64,000 bases of DNA, taken from Zoroaster sp. YZ-2022 (lineage: Eukaryota; Echinodermata; Asteroidea; Forcipulatida; Zoroasteridae). The position numbers were made by a program, and so were the translations under genes. The notes below the pieces were generated by a model, which made no database searches, had not been told where the DNA came from, and saw only the letters and a list, made by a program, of their open reading frames with translations. The stretch spans positions 5,565,148 to 5,629,147 of the forward strand of contig CM055837.1 in assembly GCA_029582265.1 (NCBI GenBank), written 5' to 3'. Shown here in pieces: positions 34,030 through 44,627 of the stretch. Every line of letters starts with the position of its first letter. Positions within the stretch are counted from its first letter, which is position 1.

Positions 34030-35100
34030 GTAAGTCACACCCGAAACAGCAGCTTATAAACGACTTATAACAAACAAACGTGCTTAAAACCCCGATACAT
34101 TTGCATGTAGGCAAACCCATACCTCAAGGTTTGCCAACTGAAAATTTCGGCTGGACCAACCCTTGTTCTAGTACCTTTGATGCTTCATTTGCCGACTGAG
34201 GCTCTAAATGCCGACTGAGAAAAATTATTGAGAGGTGTCACACTCCGCTCCCTACGGCCCTGCTCGTAGGTATTAAAGATTAAATACAAAATAAGCAATG
34301 CCGACAGCAATGTTCCCACAAATTAATACAGAATGCCTACATTGTATGCATATTTTAGAACAAACAGTTGAAATTAACAAAGCTAAGCCGATCTGATAAC
34401 AGCTGTATACTTTATACACAAAGTAATTTTATGTAAAATTGTGACCATTTATGTTTTTTGAGAAAATCAATGTTCAGTTGTACATTTCCTTAAAGCACGT
34501 AGGTCAACTTATTCAAAAGGTATTTAGCGGCTCGGAATTTCAATACTGACTGGGAGACGTGTGCAGTGCACCAGAAACTGAATATTTGTTGGGGTGTTTG
34601 TTTGTTTTTGTTTGTTTGTTGTTTTTGTTTTTTTCTGGGCGGGGGTTAAAAAGCTTAGATTTTTTGAGAGATTACAATAACATGTGAAATATCACAATAG
34701 GAAAGATCACAATAAAATGTTGCTGTTCTGGTTGCTAATGCAGCAACGGATGATTTAGGCCTATGCCGTTGCGTGCCATTGATGCTACTTATTAAGCAGC
34801 ACAACACTACCAGCAATAATAGTGATTCCATAAATATATAAGAATTTAAATTAACGGTGTATTTTTATGTAAAGGAGTTAAACATATTTAAAATCGCACC
34901 AAAAGGAGAAGCACTCGGAAGAAGCCATGCTTTTGCACGTTGCTTGGTTTGTTTACATTGTATACCCACTATGAGTCACGTGACTCCGTTCGCCGATTGT
35001 GTCTATTGTTTTTGCAAATTTGTTTTGTTTGTATTTTCACTTGATCCTTTTGCAGTATTTTAATTTTTTTATTAACAATTATTGTTGTAATTTTCTGAAG
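34030..35100. other. Intron remnant of gene C, then unassigned sequence
   Basis: Up to 34826 this matches intron 2 of gene D. From 34827 on it is unrelated to D. The stretch to 35100 is AT-rich; no convincing first exon for the BEN gene was found in it. Confidence 0.6.
34823..34856 (+). repeat. 34-bp perfect direct repeat, copy 1, at duplication breakpoint
   Basis: TGATTCCATAAATATATAAG, then AATTTAAATTAACG, is identical to 43371-43404. Homology to gene D stops four bases into this copy. Confidence 0.9.
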
Positions 35101-38100
35101 CCGAACTGACAAAGGATATCGAGTGCGAGAAAAAGAAGGGCATCAAAGTACCTGAGAAGGATGGTAGCACAGACAATAAACGATTACACAGCAATGGAAC
35201 GTGTGAGTACATACATGTACATGTACGTGTAAATATGCAAGTGTTCGTTTCTTACTCCCATCTTTGGATTAATTATGTTACTGGAGAATATAGTTGGCTG
35301 TTTTAACAATTTGTTATATCAAATAATTTATATTCACTATAGAACCTCCATCGTTTACTTCATTTATATAATTTGATTCAATTCGGGCGATTCACAATGC
35401 GGTGCGCCCTCAAGCGGGCAGCAGGGAGAGGCCAATTTACGCGATGCATGATGGGTAAAAGTCGACATCTGGCATGTCTGGCGCGGCGCTTGATGGCCGG
35501 ATTACACAGTTAGTTGCGAATTCTTGATTTTTATCATGCGATTACTTTATTTATAACTATGGTTTATTTCTGTGAGTCTGCAAAGTGCCTTTGCACACGT
35601 CCAAACTCAAAAGTATCGAGAAATACCCATGGATGATGGACATAAGGTGGGTTAAATGGCCACGAAATGACGCTGCCGTCTCAAGTACTAGTAGTAGCAT
35701 GACTAGCCGCCATTTTGGAATTAATGTTGTCGACCGAAAAGTGAGAAATTAGCCTCTCCCTGCTGACCGCTTGAGGGCGCACCGCATTGTGAATCGCCCG
35801 AATTCATTTTCACTTTTTGATTAATTTGTCGTCGTTTTTACGAAACGGCAAAACTATAAGGCACTTTTTTTTTTAACTAGAAAATTTTGTGTAACGATGT
35901 GAAATTTTTGGTCATCATAAAGCACTACTGTGGGCGCCATTCAGAATGAATGTAATTCTAACCAAAAAGAGCAATTTTAAATCTGCAACGGTTTCTGAAA
36001 TATCTCAGTACAGTGGTTATCCCTATTTTGAAACTGGCCCTACTTCAGACCCCACCCCAAATGATGTTGTTTTAATCGATCAGCAGCTAAGTGCTTTCTT
36101 GGTTTTTTTAACCTCCCAGGTGATGCAGGAGTACCCCTAAAAAGGAAATCAGAACATAAAAAGGATTCGAAGAAAGGCAAAACATGCTCAGGTAATTAAT
36201 TTTTTTAGTATATTATAATTTTCTTCTTAAAAGAAATAGTAAACAACTTTTCACAACCCATGCACAAAAGGGTGTGTTAAGTGTAGTGGACTTCCTGCAA
36301 TATCAAATTCCACAGCTTCAGCACACTCTGAATCTCTTCGATCTACATGTAGTGAGGATAATTGATAATCTATGTCATATTAGATTCTTAACCTGTGTGC
36401 AGAGTATGAAAATAGGATTCCCAGTACCGGGATATGGCATAATACATATGGCTAAGTATGTTCAACTTGTATAAATATCAATGTTTATTGTTTCTTAAAA
36501 ACATTATCGGTTTGTTTTCTTTTAAACTTACAGATGCAAAAAGTACAGCCAGCAACGTACCATCGAAGAAAAAGGACAATGCAAAGGCAACAGCAAGTAC
36601 ATCAGAAGCAAGTAAGTGCAGCAATTAAACTATAATAACTATAATCACTGCATTGATCAAAGCAAAAAAGAACCAAAATTCACTGCGAAAGGCACACTTG
36701 GCTTCCTTATTGCCGGAAGTTCATTATTACGTGGTCCAAATGTAGCTAACCCGGAAGTCGTTTCCGATATAAGCAATGTAAGTCGATTATTTCTCGCGAG
36801 ACATAATTTGTCAATTATAAAATCCCAGCCGATGAGGGCCAAGTGTCACGATACCATGTGACGTTAAGCTTTTTGAAGAAAAAGATGTGTATAAACTATT
36901 GAAAACCAGCAAAACGGCTACACTCAAATCCATTATTAAACTCGTTAAACAGCTATTTTTAGGTCATGATACTTTGGTTTTGCCAGAAAAATAGTTTTTG
37001 TTATGTTCTTTTTGTGCTGCAGAAAATTTTGCAGGTATGGCGATGCTGGCTGGATTTCATTCAGTGATTGGAAACACTTCACAGCGAGAACAGGCCAACT
37101 CGCCCAAACATCAGGACAACTCGCCCAAACATCGGGACAACTCGCCCAAACATCGGGACAACTCGCCCAAACATCGGGACAACCCTGCCCAAACATCGGG
37201 ACAACCCTGCCCAAACATCGGGACAACCTGCCCAAACATCGGGACAACTCGCCCAAACATCGGGACAACTCGCCCAAACATCGGGACAACTCGCCCAAAC
37301 ATCGGGACAACCTGCCCAAACATCAGGACAACCCTGCCCAAACATCGGGACAACCCGCCCAAACATCGGGACAACTCGCCCAAACATCGGGACAACTCGC
37401 CCAAACATCGGGACAACTCGCCCAAACATCGGGACAACTCGCCAAAACATCGGGACAACTCGCCCAAACATCGGGACAACTCGCCAAAACATCGGGACAA
37501 CTCGCCCAAACATCGGGACAACTCGCCCAAACATCGGGACAACTCGCCCAAACATCGGGACAACTCGCCCAAACATCGGGACAACCCGCACCAACATCGG
37601 GACAACCCTGCCCAAACATCGGGACAACCCGCCCAAACATCGGGACAACTCGCCCAAACATCGGGACAACTCGCCCAAACATCGGGACAACTCGCCCAAA
37701 CATCGGGACAACTCGCCCAAACATCGGGACAACTCGCCAAAACATCGGGACAATAAACCAGCACAAGACACCTTTGACGACAGCACCAGCTGGCAGTGTG
37801 ACAATATCATCCATAATTTTGCACAAGAAAACACATATATCAATTTGGAAACGCAATTAGAAAAAATAGAACGACTAGAGTTACAGCTTGGTGTGGCCAA
37901 CTCAAGGATGTATTCTTTACAGACACAGCTTCAGCAAGCTCAGGAGGAAAGTGATGCTCTTAGGAAAGAGCTATATGCAGGTACCATATGCTTCTATTTT
38001 CTTAATATTAAAACAAAAAACTCAACTACTCAATCATGACATTTAACCAATTGGGTTTTGTTGCTTATTTACATCTATAGGTGGATTTGAAGAGAAGACG

Positions 38101-39875
38101 AGATATCATATGAGAGCCTTGTCAGATCTCCTGTTGAGAGTTGCAAACCCTCAACCAATCGCCGTCCCATCTACACCAACTGCCGTCCCATCTACACCAA
38201 CTGCCGTCCCATCTACACCAACTGCCACACCCATCAACTCCTCTACATTCAACGCACCAGGATCATCGCCCCTCAACCCACTAAGATCCCTCAACCCACC
38301 AAGCTCCCTCAACCCACCAAGCTCATCACAAATCACCATACCAAGCACCATTTCTTCCATGCCAGTGCAGCAGGAAACTTCTGATGCTAACAGGAACATG
38401 GTAAGTAATATTGTTCCAACACATACAGCTGCACTCTGTTGTGTCTATATGCTTTGAAATCAATGTCAAGCATGTGTTTTTAATAAATAAGTCAGAAATG
38501 ACGAGTTTAGTCATAGCGTCCGACGTATCTGTAATTTTTATGCACGAATGTGGTTTATTCTTAAAATATATATTTTACAGAAGCAGCTGATTATAGATCC
38601 CAAGGATCCAGAAAGATTCTGCAATGTGAAAGTGGGCAGTGTACGGCTATACACCCTTGAGCAATCTGCACTGAAGAAGAAAGCGTCGAATGCTACAGGT
38701 TACCTCCTGAATGGACTTATCACAAGTCTGTTCACACAGGCGCAGTTAGCGTCTTCCTGCGGTCAAGGGATCAAGACAAAAGGAGAAAACATGCGACCCC
38801 CACTTGATCAGACAAAGATAGCTGCAGTCAGAGGTTAGTTTTGTCGGGCAATTACAAGAAAATTAGACATTTGAAGCAATTTATTGCAAGTCTTAAAGGT
38901 GAAAGTTGAAAATAAATAGTATACTACATGTGGGGTGTCGTGGCCGAGCGGTCTAGTGCGTTGGACTCGAGTTCTGGTGTTGTCAGAATGTGGGTTCGAA
39001 TCCCGGCCTGGCCTGTCGCGGCGCTTGTGTCCTTCAGCAAGACACTTAATCGTAATTGCTTCGTCCTTCGGATGGGACGTAAAGCTGTAGGTCCCGTGCG
39101 TTGTGTAATGCACGTAAAAGAACCCAGGACACTTATCGTAAAAGAGAAGGGGCTTGCCCCGGTGTTTCTGGAATGGCATGGCAGCTAAATGCGCCAAAAT
39201 TATTTGCGCCTCGGAATAGGTTTCTCTAGATAGATGGCGCATTATAAATGCTTTATTACATTACATTACATATTATTGCTCCAGTCAAATCTGGGACAAA
39301 TTGTGACTATTCAGTGCGTTGGTAACCAAATGCATAGTGCAATTTACTGCATTCTACACTCGGTGGGAACACTGACCACGATCAATGCGTCCCAGATTTG
39401 ACCGGAGAGATAATAATAAACATTTTGTTGTCGTCCATTTTGTTGTTATCCCTGATGCAATTATTACATCTATTGAATTGTTTGCGGTACCGGCTGCAAA
39501 TTACAGGATTCGAACTGGCTTCTCGTCACCGAGCACGCTCAGTGGTCTGAACATCTGCTCTAGAATGCAGGGGTTGTGGGTTTGAAACCCACTCGAGTAA
39601 CCTGTGGAGTTTTTTCCACAGGACTCGGAAAGCACTTAATATACAGTGCTTATCACACATCAGTGTAAGGGTAAAACAAAAAAATTGTATTCTTTATCCC
39701 TGATGCAATTATTACATCTATTAAATCCTTAAACTTGTTACTTTTCTCTTCAGAATATATTCGCACCATGGCCACCAAACACAAATGGGATCAACTGGAT
39801 CAGCAGACATTTAATGCCAAAATTAACCAAAAATGTGCCAACGCAAGAAGGGACGACAAAGCAATCAAGATATAA
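35101..39875 (+). CDS. BEN-domain protein (5' end not found)
   Basis: Exons: 35101-35202, 36120-36191, 36534-36611, probably a 12-base exon 37023-37034, then 37762-37980, 38081-38400, 38581-38833 and 39754-39875 (stop TAA). Phases chain; the first five are symmetric phase-1 exons. The readable part is about 391 residues. The N-terminal exons are Lys/Ser-rich (KRKSEHKKDSKKGK) and likely disordered. Exon 37762 encodes a coiled coil (ETQLEKIERLELQLG, QTQLQQAQEESDALRKEL). Exon 38081 has three VPSTPTA repeats and LNPPSS repeats. The last two exons form a BEN domain (LLNGLITSLFTQAQLASSCG; EYIRTMATKHKW; INQKCANARRD), a DNA- and protein-binding module of chromatin factors. It is probably nuclear. The first exon listed starts mid-codon, so upstream exons are missing or lost at the 34.8-kb breakpoint. 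Confidence 0.8.
35381..35802. mobile_element. TIR element, about 55-bp arms, in a BEN-gene intron
   Basis: ATTCGGGCGATTCACAATGC, then GGTGCGCCCTCAAGCGG, is inverted at the right end. The flanks are TTCA on both sides (35377-35380, 35803-35806), a possible 4-bp target duplication. The interior is non-coding. Confidence 0.75.
37085..37752 (+). repeat. 21-bp minisatellite in the BEN gene
   Basis: About thirty tandem units of CAACTCGCCCAAACATCGGGA with a few 22-bp and single-base variants. All frames are open, giving TTRPNIG, QLAQTSG or NSPKHRD heptads on the plus strand. It lies between the 12-base exon and the coiled-coil exon. One plus frame runs uninterrupted into the coiled-coil coding sequence, so part of it could be exonic, but the phase-matched spliced model treats it as intronic. 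Confidence 0.9.
38930..39275 (+). mobile_element. tRNA-headed SINE (plus-strand copy)
   Basis: The head GTGTCGTGGCCGAGCGGTCT supplies the A box and GGGTTCGAATCCC (near 38993) the B box. The body contains TTCGTCCTTCGGATGGGACG and the tail is (TTACA)n near 39252-39271. It lies in the last BEN-gene intron and is the cleanest copy of the family. Confidence 0.85.
39490..39690 (+). mobile_element. tRNA-headed SINE, second family (plus copy)
   Basis: A-box-like GCTCAGTGGTCTG, B-box-like GTGGGTTTGAAACCC, then CTGTGGAGTTTTTTCCACAG and a CACTTAATATACAGTGCTTA hairpin. It matches the family at 21300-21450 on the opposite strand. Confidence 0.65.
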
Positions 39876-41390
39876 ACAAGATAAGCAACACAGTATAACA
39901 GTCAGCGCGCAGCCTGCTATAATGAGGCGAGGCAATACATGAGATTTTATTTGCAGGAAAAAACACTATCGTGCATTTTGGAAATTCGTGAGAGAAAAAA
40001 ACAAGAGTTCAGTAGTAGCCCTGGAAAACTCCTGGCCGATATAGTTTCGTATGTGCATTCTAAACTATATAATTCATGAAATTGTTTATTTTTGTTCAAA
40101 AACATTTTCATAATTGTCATATTTTTGAAAATTCATCTTGATATTTAAATGATTTTCGAAAATGGGACGTCTATAGCTCATTACGTATGCATTTTTAACC
40201 GAACGATCTATGCGTGCGTAGCGAATACACGGAACAACTTTTGAACATGCTGCGCGCTGACTAATAAAGGCAATAGACACAATCGGCAACGTACAACATG
40301 TGGATAAGTTGGATGAAAATCAAATCTCCTGAGGTGCAACAACATTGCACCCCTGGATGCTTTGATTGATTGAATTCAGTTAGGGTATGACACGTACATT
40401 TTAATTGATCAGGTGTGTGTTTCAATGAACTTAGGCTAGCGTATACATATAACGTTTATTTGATGTGTTTGTTTAAATCACTATTACTTATAATTGTAGT
40501 GGAATTTGGGACATATCACAACTTGTAACGGATTTTGAGATACATGACTCGTTCGTATGAAGTACTGTATAAAAAATTGATGATCATTGCAGTAATTGGA
40601 AAAACCTTGAGCACTCCTCAACACTAGACTGGTTTATGTATATGCCGGGGACCCTCCACAGATACAGGTACACTAAAATTCATATTTGGCATTTTTGGAA
40701 CCATGCAGCTAGCAAGGTGCTAAATTCCCAGCATATGATCAGTAGTAAAGGCAAAGTAGTTTGTATAGAAATTCTTTAATAATCCTTTAATAATTTAATG
40801 TAAGAGGAGTAATTGCTTTTAGCTCCTTGGTGATTCAGATTCTCAGCTCGAGACCATTTTACAGCTCTATTTAAAAGGACTGTCCCTGACAAAAGTTTTT
40901 GAGATGTGGTTTTAATTCAGCTAAAAATTGACAATTCTATATATCTCTGACACATGATAACATTATACATTTTGCTGATCAGGGATACGTTTCACTAATA
41001 TTTTCATTCATCGTAGCATATATTACAATCGTAGCGGAAGTTACGGCACAATGTAACTTGGGATGGATTTTGAGATTTATGACAGATTGTTAATTTTAGT
41101 GAAGCGGACCTCAGATCCCACAATTTGGATTTAATCAAGTTGCCCGAAGGACATCACTCGGACGAAGCTATATATAGGTACAGTACTTCTTGAATGCATG
41201 ATGTACTTTTTTCATGGTTAAGTTTTAAGTGAGGAATAAATTTTGCCAAGAACAAGAATTTTAATTTACAGAGTGTAATGTTTATTCACTTGGCTGCATA
41301 GTACATTCTTAATCTCGGATCTACAAAGGTAAATTTTAATGGATTCCTGCATGGGGTATATCATACCTCAAAATTGTATTTCTTCAAATG
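39876..41390. other. Region 3' of the BEN gene
   Basis: AT-rich, with no exon-like frame or recognised repeat. The first few hundred bases may be the 3' untranslated region of the BEN gene. I see nothing else supportable. Confidence 0.4.
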
Positions 41391-42085
41391 CACAACCTTT
41401 GAAATAGCCTTCGATTGTTATTGTATACCCTTCAATTATAGCCTTCCAAGGGTTATTGTATACCCTTCAATTATAGCCTTCCAAGGGTTATTGTATACCC
41501 TTCAATTATAGCCTTCGGATGGTATTGTATACCATTCAATTAATAGCCTTCGTACCTCATTTAAATATTTCGGCTCTGAGGAAGGGTATCTGAAGGGTAT
41601 GCGAAGACTATACAGCCTTCGAAGGCTGTATACAGCCTTCGAAGGCCGATCTACAGCATTCAACCCTATATGTATAATAAACTGAAGGCTATTTGTAAAT
41701 AGCATTCAAATAGTACTCGAATGCTATGTTTTGAATGCTGTGCGAAGAGTGTTTGAAGACTGTGTATTTCGATAAGCATTCAAGCTTCTGAAGGTTCTGT
41801 AAACCAGTTTGAATGGTAAATTTGTATTCAAAGTCCAGCATTCAAATTCAATCATGGCTTGAATGGTGTCAACACAAACACCATTCAAAAAATCCAAAAA
41901 TGAATGCTATACAGCCCACAGCATTCAACATTTGAAGGCTATCACCATTCAACACCATTCGGGTTCACTGAAATTGAAGGCTATATTAGCTTGAATGCTG
42001 TTGAATGGTATAAAACCAGCATAATACCCTTTGAATGTTGTTTGAAGAGTATTCGAAGGCTATAATACCATTCATGTTTGGTAAG
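41390..42085. repeat. Block dense in CATTCAA/CCTTCAA words on both strands
   Basis: It begins with a 35-bp unit repeated three times (TTATTGTATACCCTTCAATT at 41418, 41453, 41488). Then some 600 bp are packed with CATTCAA, TTGAATG, CCTTCAA, TTGAAGG, CCTTCGAAGG and GAATGCTAT in both orientations. TACAGCCTTCGAAGGCTGTA (41611-41630) is a perfect 20-bp palindrome. No coding frame. It may be the subterminal binding-site array of a transposon end. Confidence 0.75.
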
Positions 42086-42120
42086 GGATGTCGTGGACGC
42101 CACGGTTTTAGAAGGGGAGA

Positions 42121-42980
42121 ATGTCGGGCCTTGTTAAATTTTAGATTTCTTTAAAAAGATTTAGCCCGACAAGAACAAAATTTTGCTTTGCTCTCTTGAT
42201 GTTCCCACGCTCACGAGAACATAATTTTGCTGAGTTTACAACACTTCCTAACAAGGTTGTTGAGCTGGCACCTTTTGGTGCTGCCCAAGGGCAAAATTAT
42301 CACACTTGCATCGATCACCCCCCATAGATTGCAAGTCGTTGTTCATATTGTGGGAAAGTGACCACTCGGACAACGTAAACAAAGGTATAGATGTGATAAC
42401 TCACATCCGGCCATGCTTTCTCAGAATATTAGTCCACTATTCCTTTTCTGATTGGCCCTTACCGGTTACTAGGCAAGATTACCTCATTGTCTTAGTTTCT
42501 TAGCCAATGAAATTGTCCCACCAAACCTGTTGAGCCCGTGTTCCCATGATGTTACTTCTAGCTTGCTTCCAAAAATTCAGAAGCAGTAGAAGACCTCAAG
42601 CGAGAAGACCGTAAATTCAAGTGCTCCGATTTTTGCACTTGTAGTTAGTACAACATTTAGGAACAAATTATACTTCCCTAAGTCATTTCCTAAATCCTTC
42701 TCGCATCATTGCCACGTGCTCTGTTGATATAGGTAAGCAGATTTATTACTATCTGTATAAATGTACGTTGTATACATCCCTTGGATGGTTTAGATTCAAG
42801 AACTAGCCGTTAGACAGCTCAAGATGGAGATAACAACCCAATATGAGTCTCAGGCTAGACACCCGTCTCTGGTTAAAATATATGTTCCTTTTGTTAAAAT
42901 TATTGTAGATATGATGCTTAGTCGTAACTAGTCGTCGGACGAACTCAAGATGGAGGCAACGATCCAATATGAGTTGCAGA
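42121..42980 (+). mobile_element. LTR-like sequence preceded by a polypurine tract
   Basis: GAAGGGGAGAA directly precedes TGTCGGGCC, the arrangement of a Gypsy polypurine tract and the TG start of a 3' LTR. The adjacent TGTCGGGC...GCCCGACA forms an inverted repeat. The right end is unclear. Two related 60-bp segments (CTCAAGATGGAG at about 42820 and 42943) lie within it. No partner LTR was found in the window. Confidence 0.4.
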
Positions 42981-43200
42981 CTAGATACAGTTTTTATGAT
43001 GCTCAGTCTATATTGTGATTAGCGATTGTAGTTTTATTTACTATTTTCATACCAAGCATTAGATCAATTGCCCTATCTGGATGCTGTATTTTTGGTTCAC
43101 TGATGAGTTGAGTTTTTAGTTATAAGTTACCAATAGATTACATTATACCCCCCATATACTCATATAACTGCTCTAGCTCTCATTCGCATGACTCCGATTT

Positions 43201-43280
43201 CGTTCGAAAAAGAAGCAACATTTTTCTAATGTACTGTTATTGCAATTTGGGCATGAAGTATCGAGAGAAATAATGGCGTA
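43201..43280 (+). repeat. 80-bp direct repeat, copy 1
   Basis: CGTTCGAAAAAGAAGCAACA through AATAATGGCGTA recurs at 44124-44203 with about three mismatches. The copies are 923 bp apart. The interval between them shows no gene. Confidence 0.85.
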
Positions 43281-43370
43281 ATTCAATTTAATAGTAAAAA
43301 TTATGTATTTGTTTTGTTTGTTTCGTTTAACGGGTAGTGTTTTTGTTGTGTTCAATTTACTTACTTTTGT

Positions 43371-43404
43371 TGATTCCATAAATATATAAGAATTTAAATT
43401 AACG
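43371..43404 (+). repeat. 34-bp perfect direct repeat, copy 2
   Basis: Identical to 34823-34856, about 8.5 kb away in the same orientation. The block between them holds the BEN gene and the LTR-like sequence. Confidence 0.9.
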
Positions 43405-44123
43405 AACCTTATTTTAATAGCACCCCAACTAATCCTAAAATGAATTACCAAACTTTAGCACGCACGACCTAAAAATATAATAAAATAAAACATAGAATAA
43501 TACAAATTTCAAAATAAAATGCTAAATAGAAATATAAAATAAAAACAACGTTATAATACAACTGTAAAATTGAAGAATACTTGAAAAATTATTACTCTTA
43601 ATCATGTGTTTCGATGTTATTGTGGGATAATCCCATCTACAGTATAAAGCAGCACTGTTTATAACTAAACTGAGTAAATGAAGTATCAACCAAAATTCTA
43701 ACTCGGCGGCGATGTATCTGATGTTAGAGTAAAACAGAGTTGAAATTAATTCGACAAGACAACCTCGTCTCTAAAATATGGATGAAGACGCAGTCAGTTT
43801 TATTATAGAAAATACTGTATTTGTTGAAACGTTGAAGCATTAAAAGTAACACGAACTTTACATTAAGTTCATGGGATGTTTCATTCAGCATTGGAAAATC
43901 GACTCTAAGCCCGAAAACCAACTGTGAACGTGTACCGGTAGTACTATACGACTAAATCCTTTACACAAAGAGGACTGACCACCGATCGATTCGTCAACAA
44001 GGGGTCCGTGACGCAATGGCCAAATTTGTCTTATCCAAAGATTAAATGTTGCGGGTAGGCATATAGCAACTCGATCGTTTGTGTACGTGTATAAATCTTG
44101 GTACAATGTCCGAATGTGTTTTT

Positions 44124-44203
44124 CGTTCGAAAAAGAAGCAACATTTTTCTAATGTATTGTTATTGCAAATTGGGTATGAAGTATCGAGAGAAATAATGGC
44201 GTA
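44124..44203 (+). repeat. 80-bp direct repeat, copy 2
   Basis: This is the partner of 43201-43280. Just downstream, ATGCCGTCAATGGAGGGG (44225) followed by a good donor (TTCG then GTGAGT at 44281) looks like a possible first exon. No continuation was identified. Confidence 0.85.
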
Positions 44204-44627
44204 AGAGGGATCGAGGAAATTACAATGCCGTCAATGGAGGGGCCCACGGAAACATGTTGGATCCCGCGCCATCTGATTTCGGTGAGTTTATTTCCATGCA
44301 AAGTGTGGTGATGTATAACCAACTAGATGAGGCTTGCTGTAGAATTTATACAGGACTATTTCATAATGGACAAACAATCAGCTTACAAAGGTTACATTAC
44401 ATGGTTATTGGACTTGAGTGGAAGTATCGCCGTAACTTGTCTCAACACGAACGGTATTTGTTATTGCCGAATTGGTTTTTTTATTGCGTGTTTGCTCGTT
44501 CGTTTGTTTTGTTTTAAAGAAATTTATTACAAATCTCATTGTACTATACTATAAACCGCTGAATCATGTTACTGAAAAGGAACACACTAACGGGTTCAAA
44601 GAAATATGTGTCCCAATATGAAAAAAC

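Larger units (their letters stand above)
17131..34826 (+). repeat. Segmental duplication, left copy (SLC22 A plus C)
   Basis: Near-identity with the right copy begins at GTATGATAAATTTACTTGC and stops at AATAATAGTGAT. The left copy is longer because it holds two Helentron-like insertions and a triplicated 417-bp unit. It is shorter where gene C lost about 1.2 kb. Confidence 0.9.

Noticed and set aside
37079..37900. Minus-strand frames of up to 273 codons (Cys/Val/Met-rich heptads)
   Set aside because: They are shadows of the 21-bp minisatellite, with no splice or start support on that strand.
38930..39010. tRNA gene (Ser/Leu-like)
   Set aside because: It has A and B boxes but continues into a shared SINE body and tail, and sibling copies have the same structure; the cloverleaf is not intact.
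44254..44554. Coding frames of 75-87 codons
   Set aside because: Two overlapping frames with no family signature. A good donor at 44281 suggests at most a short first exon, and no partner exon was found.
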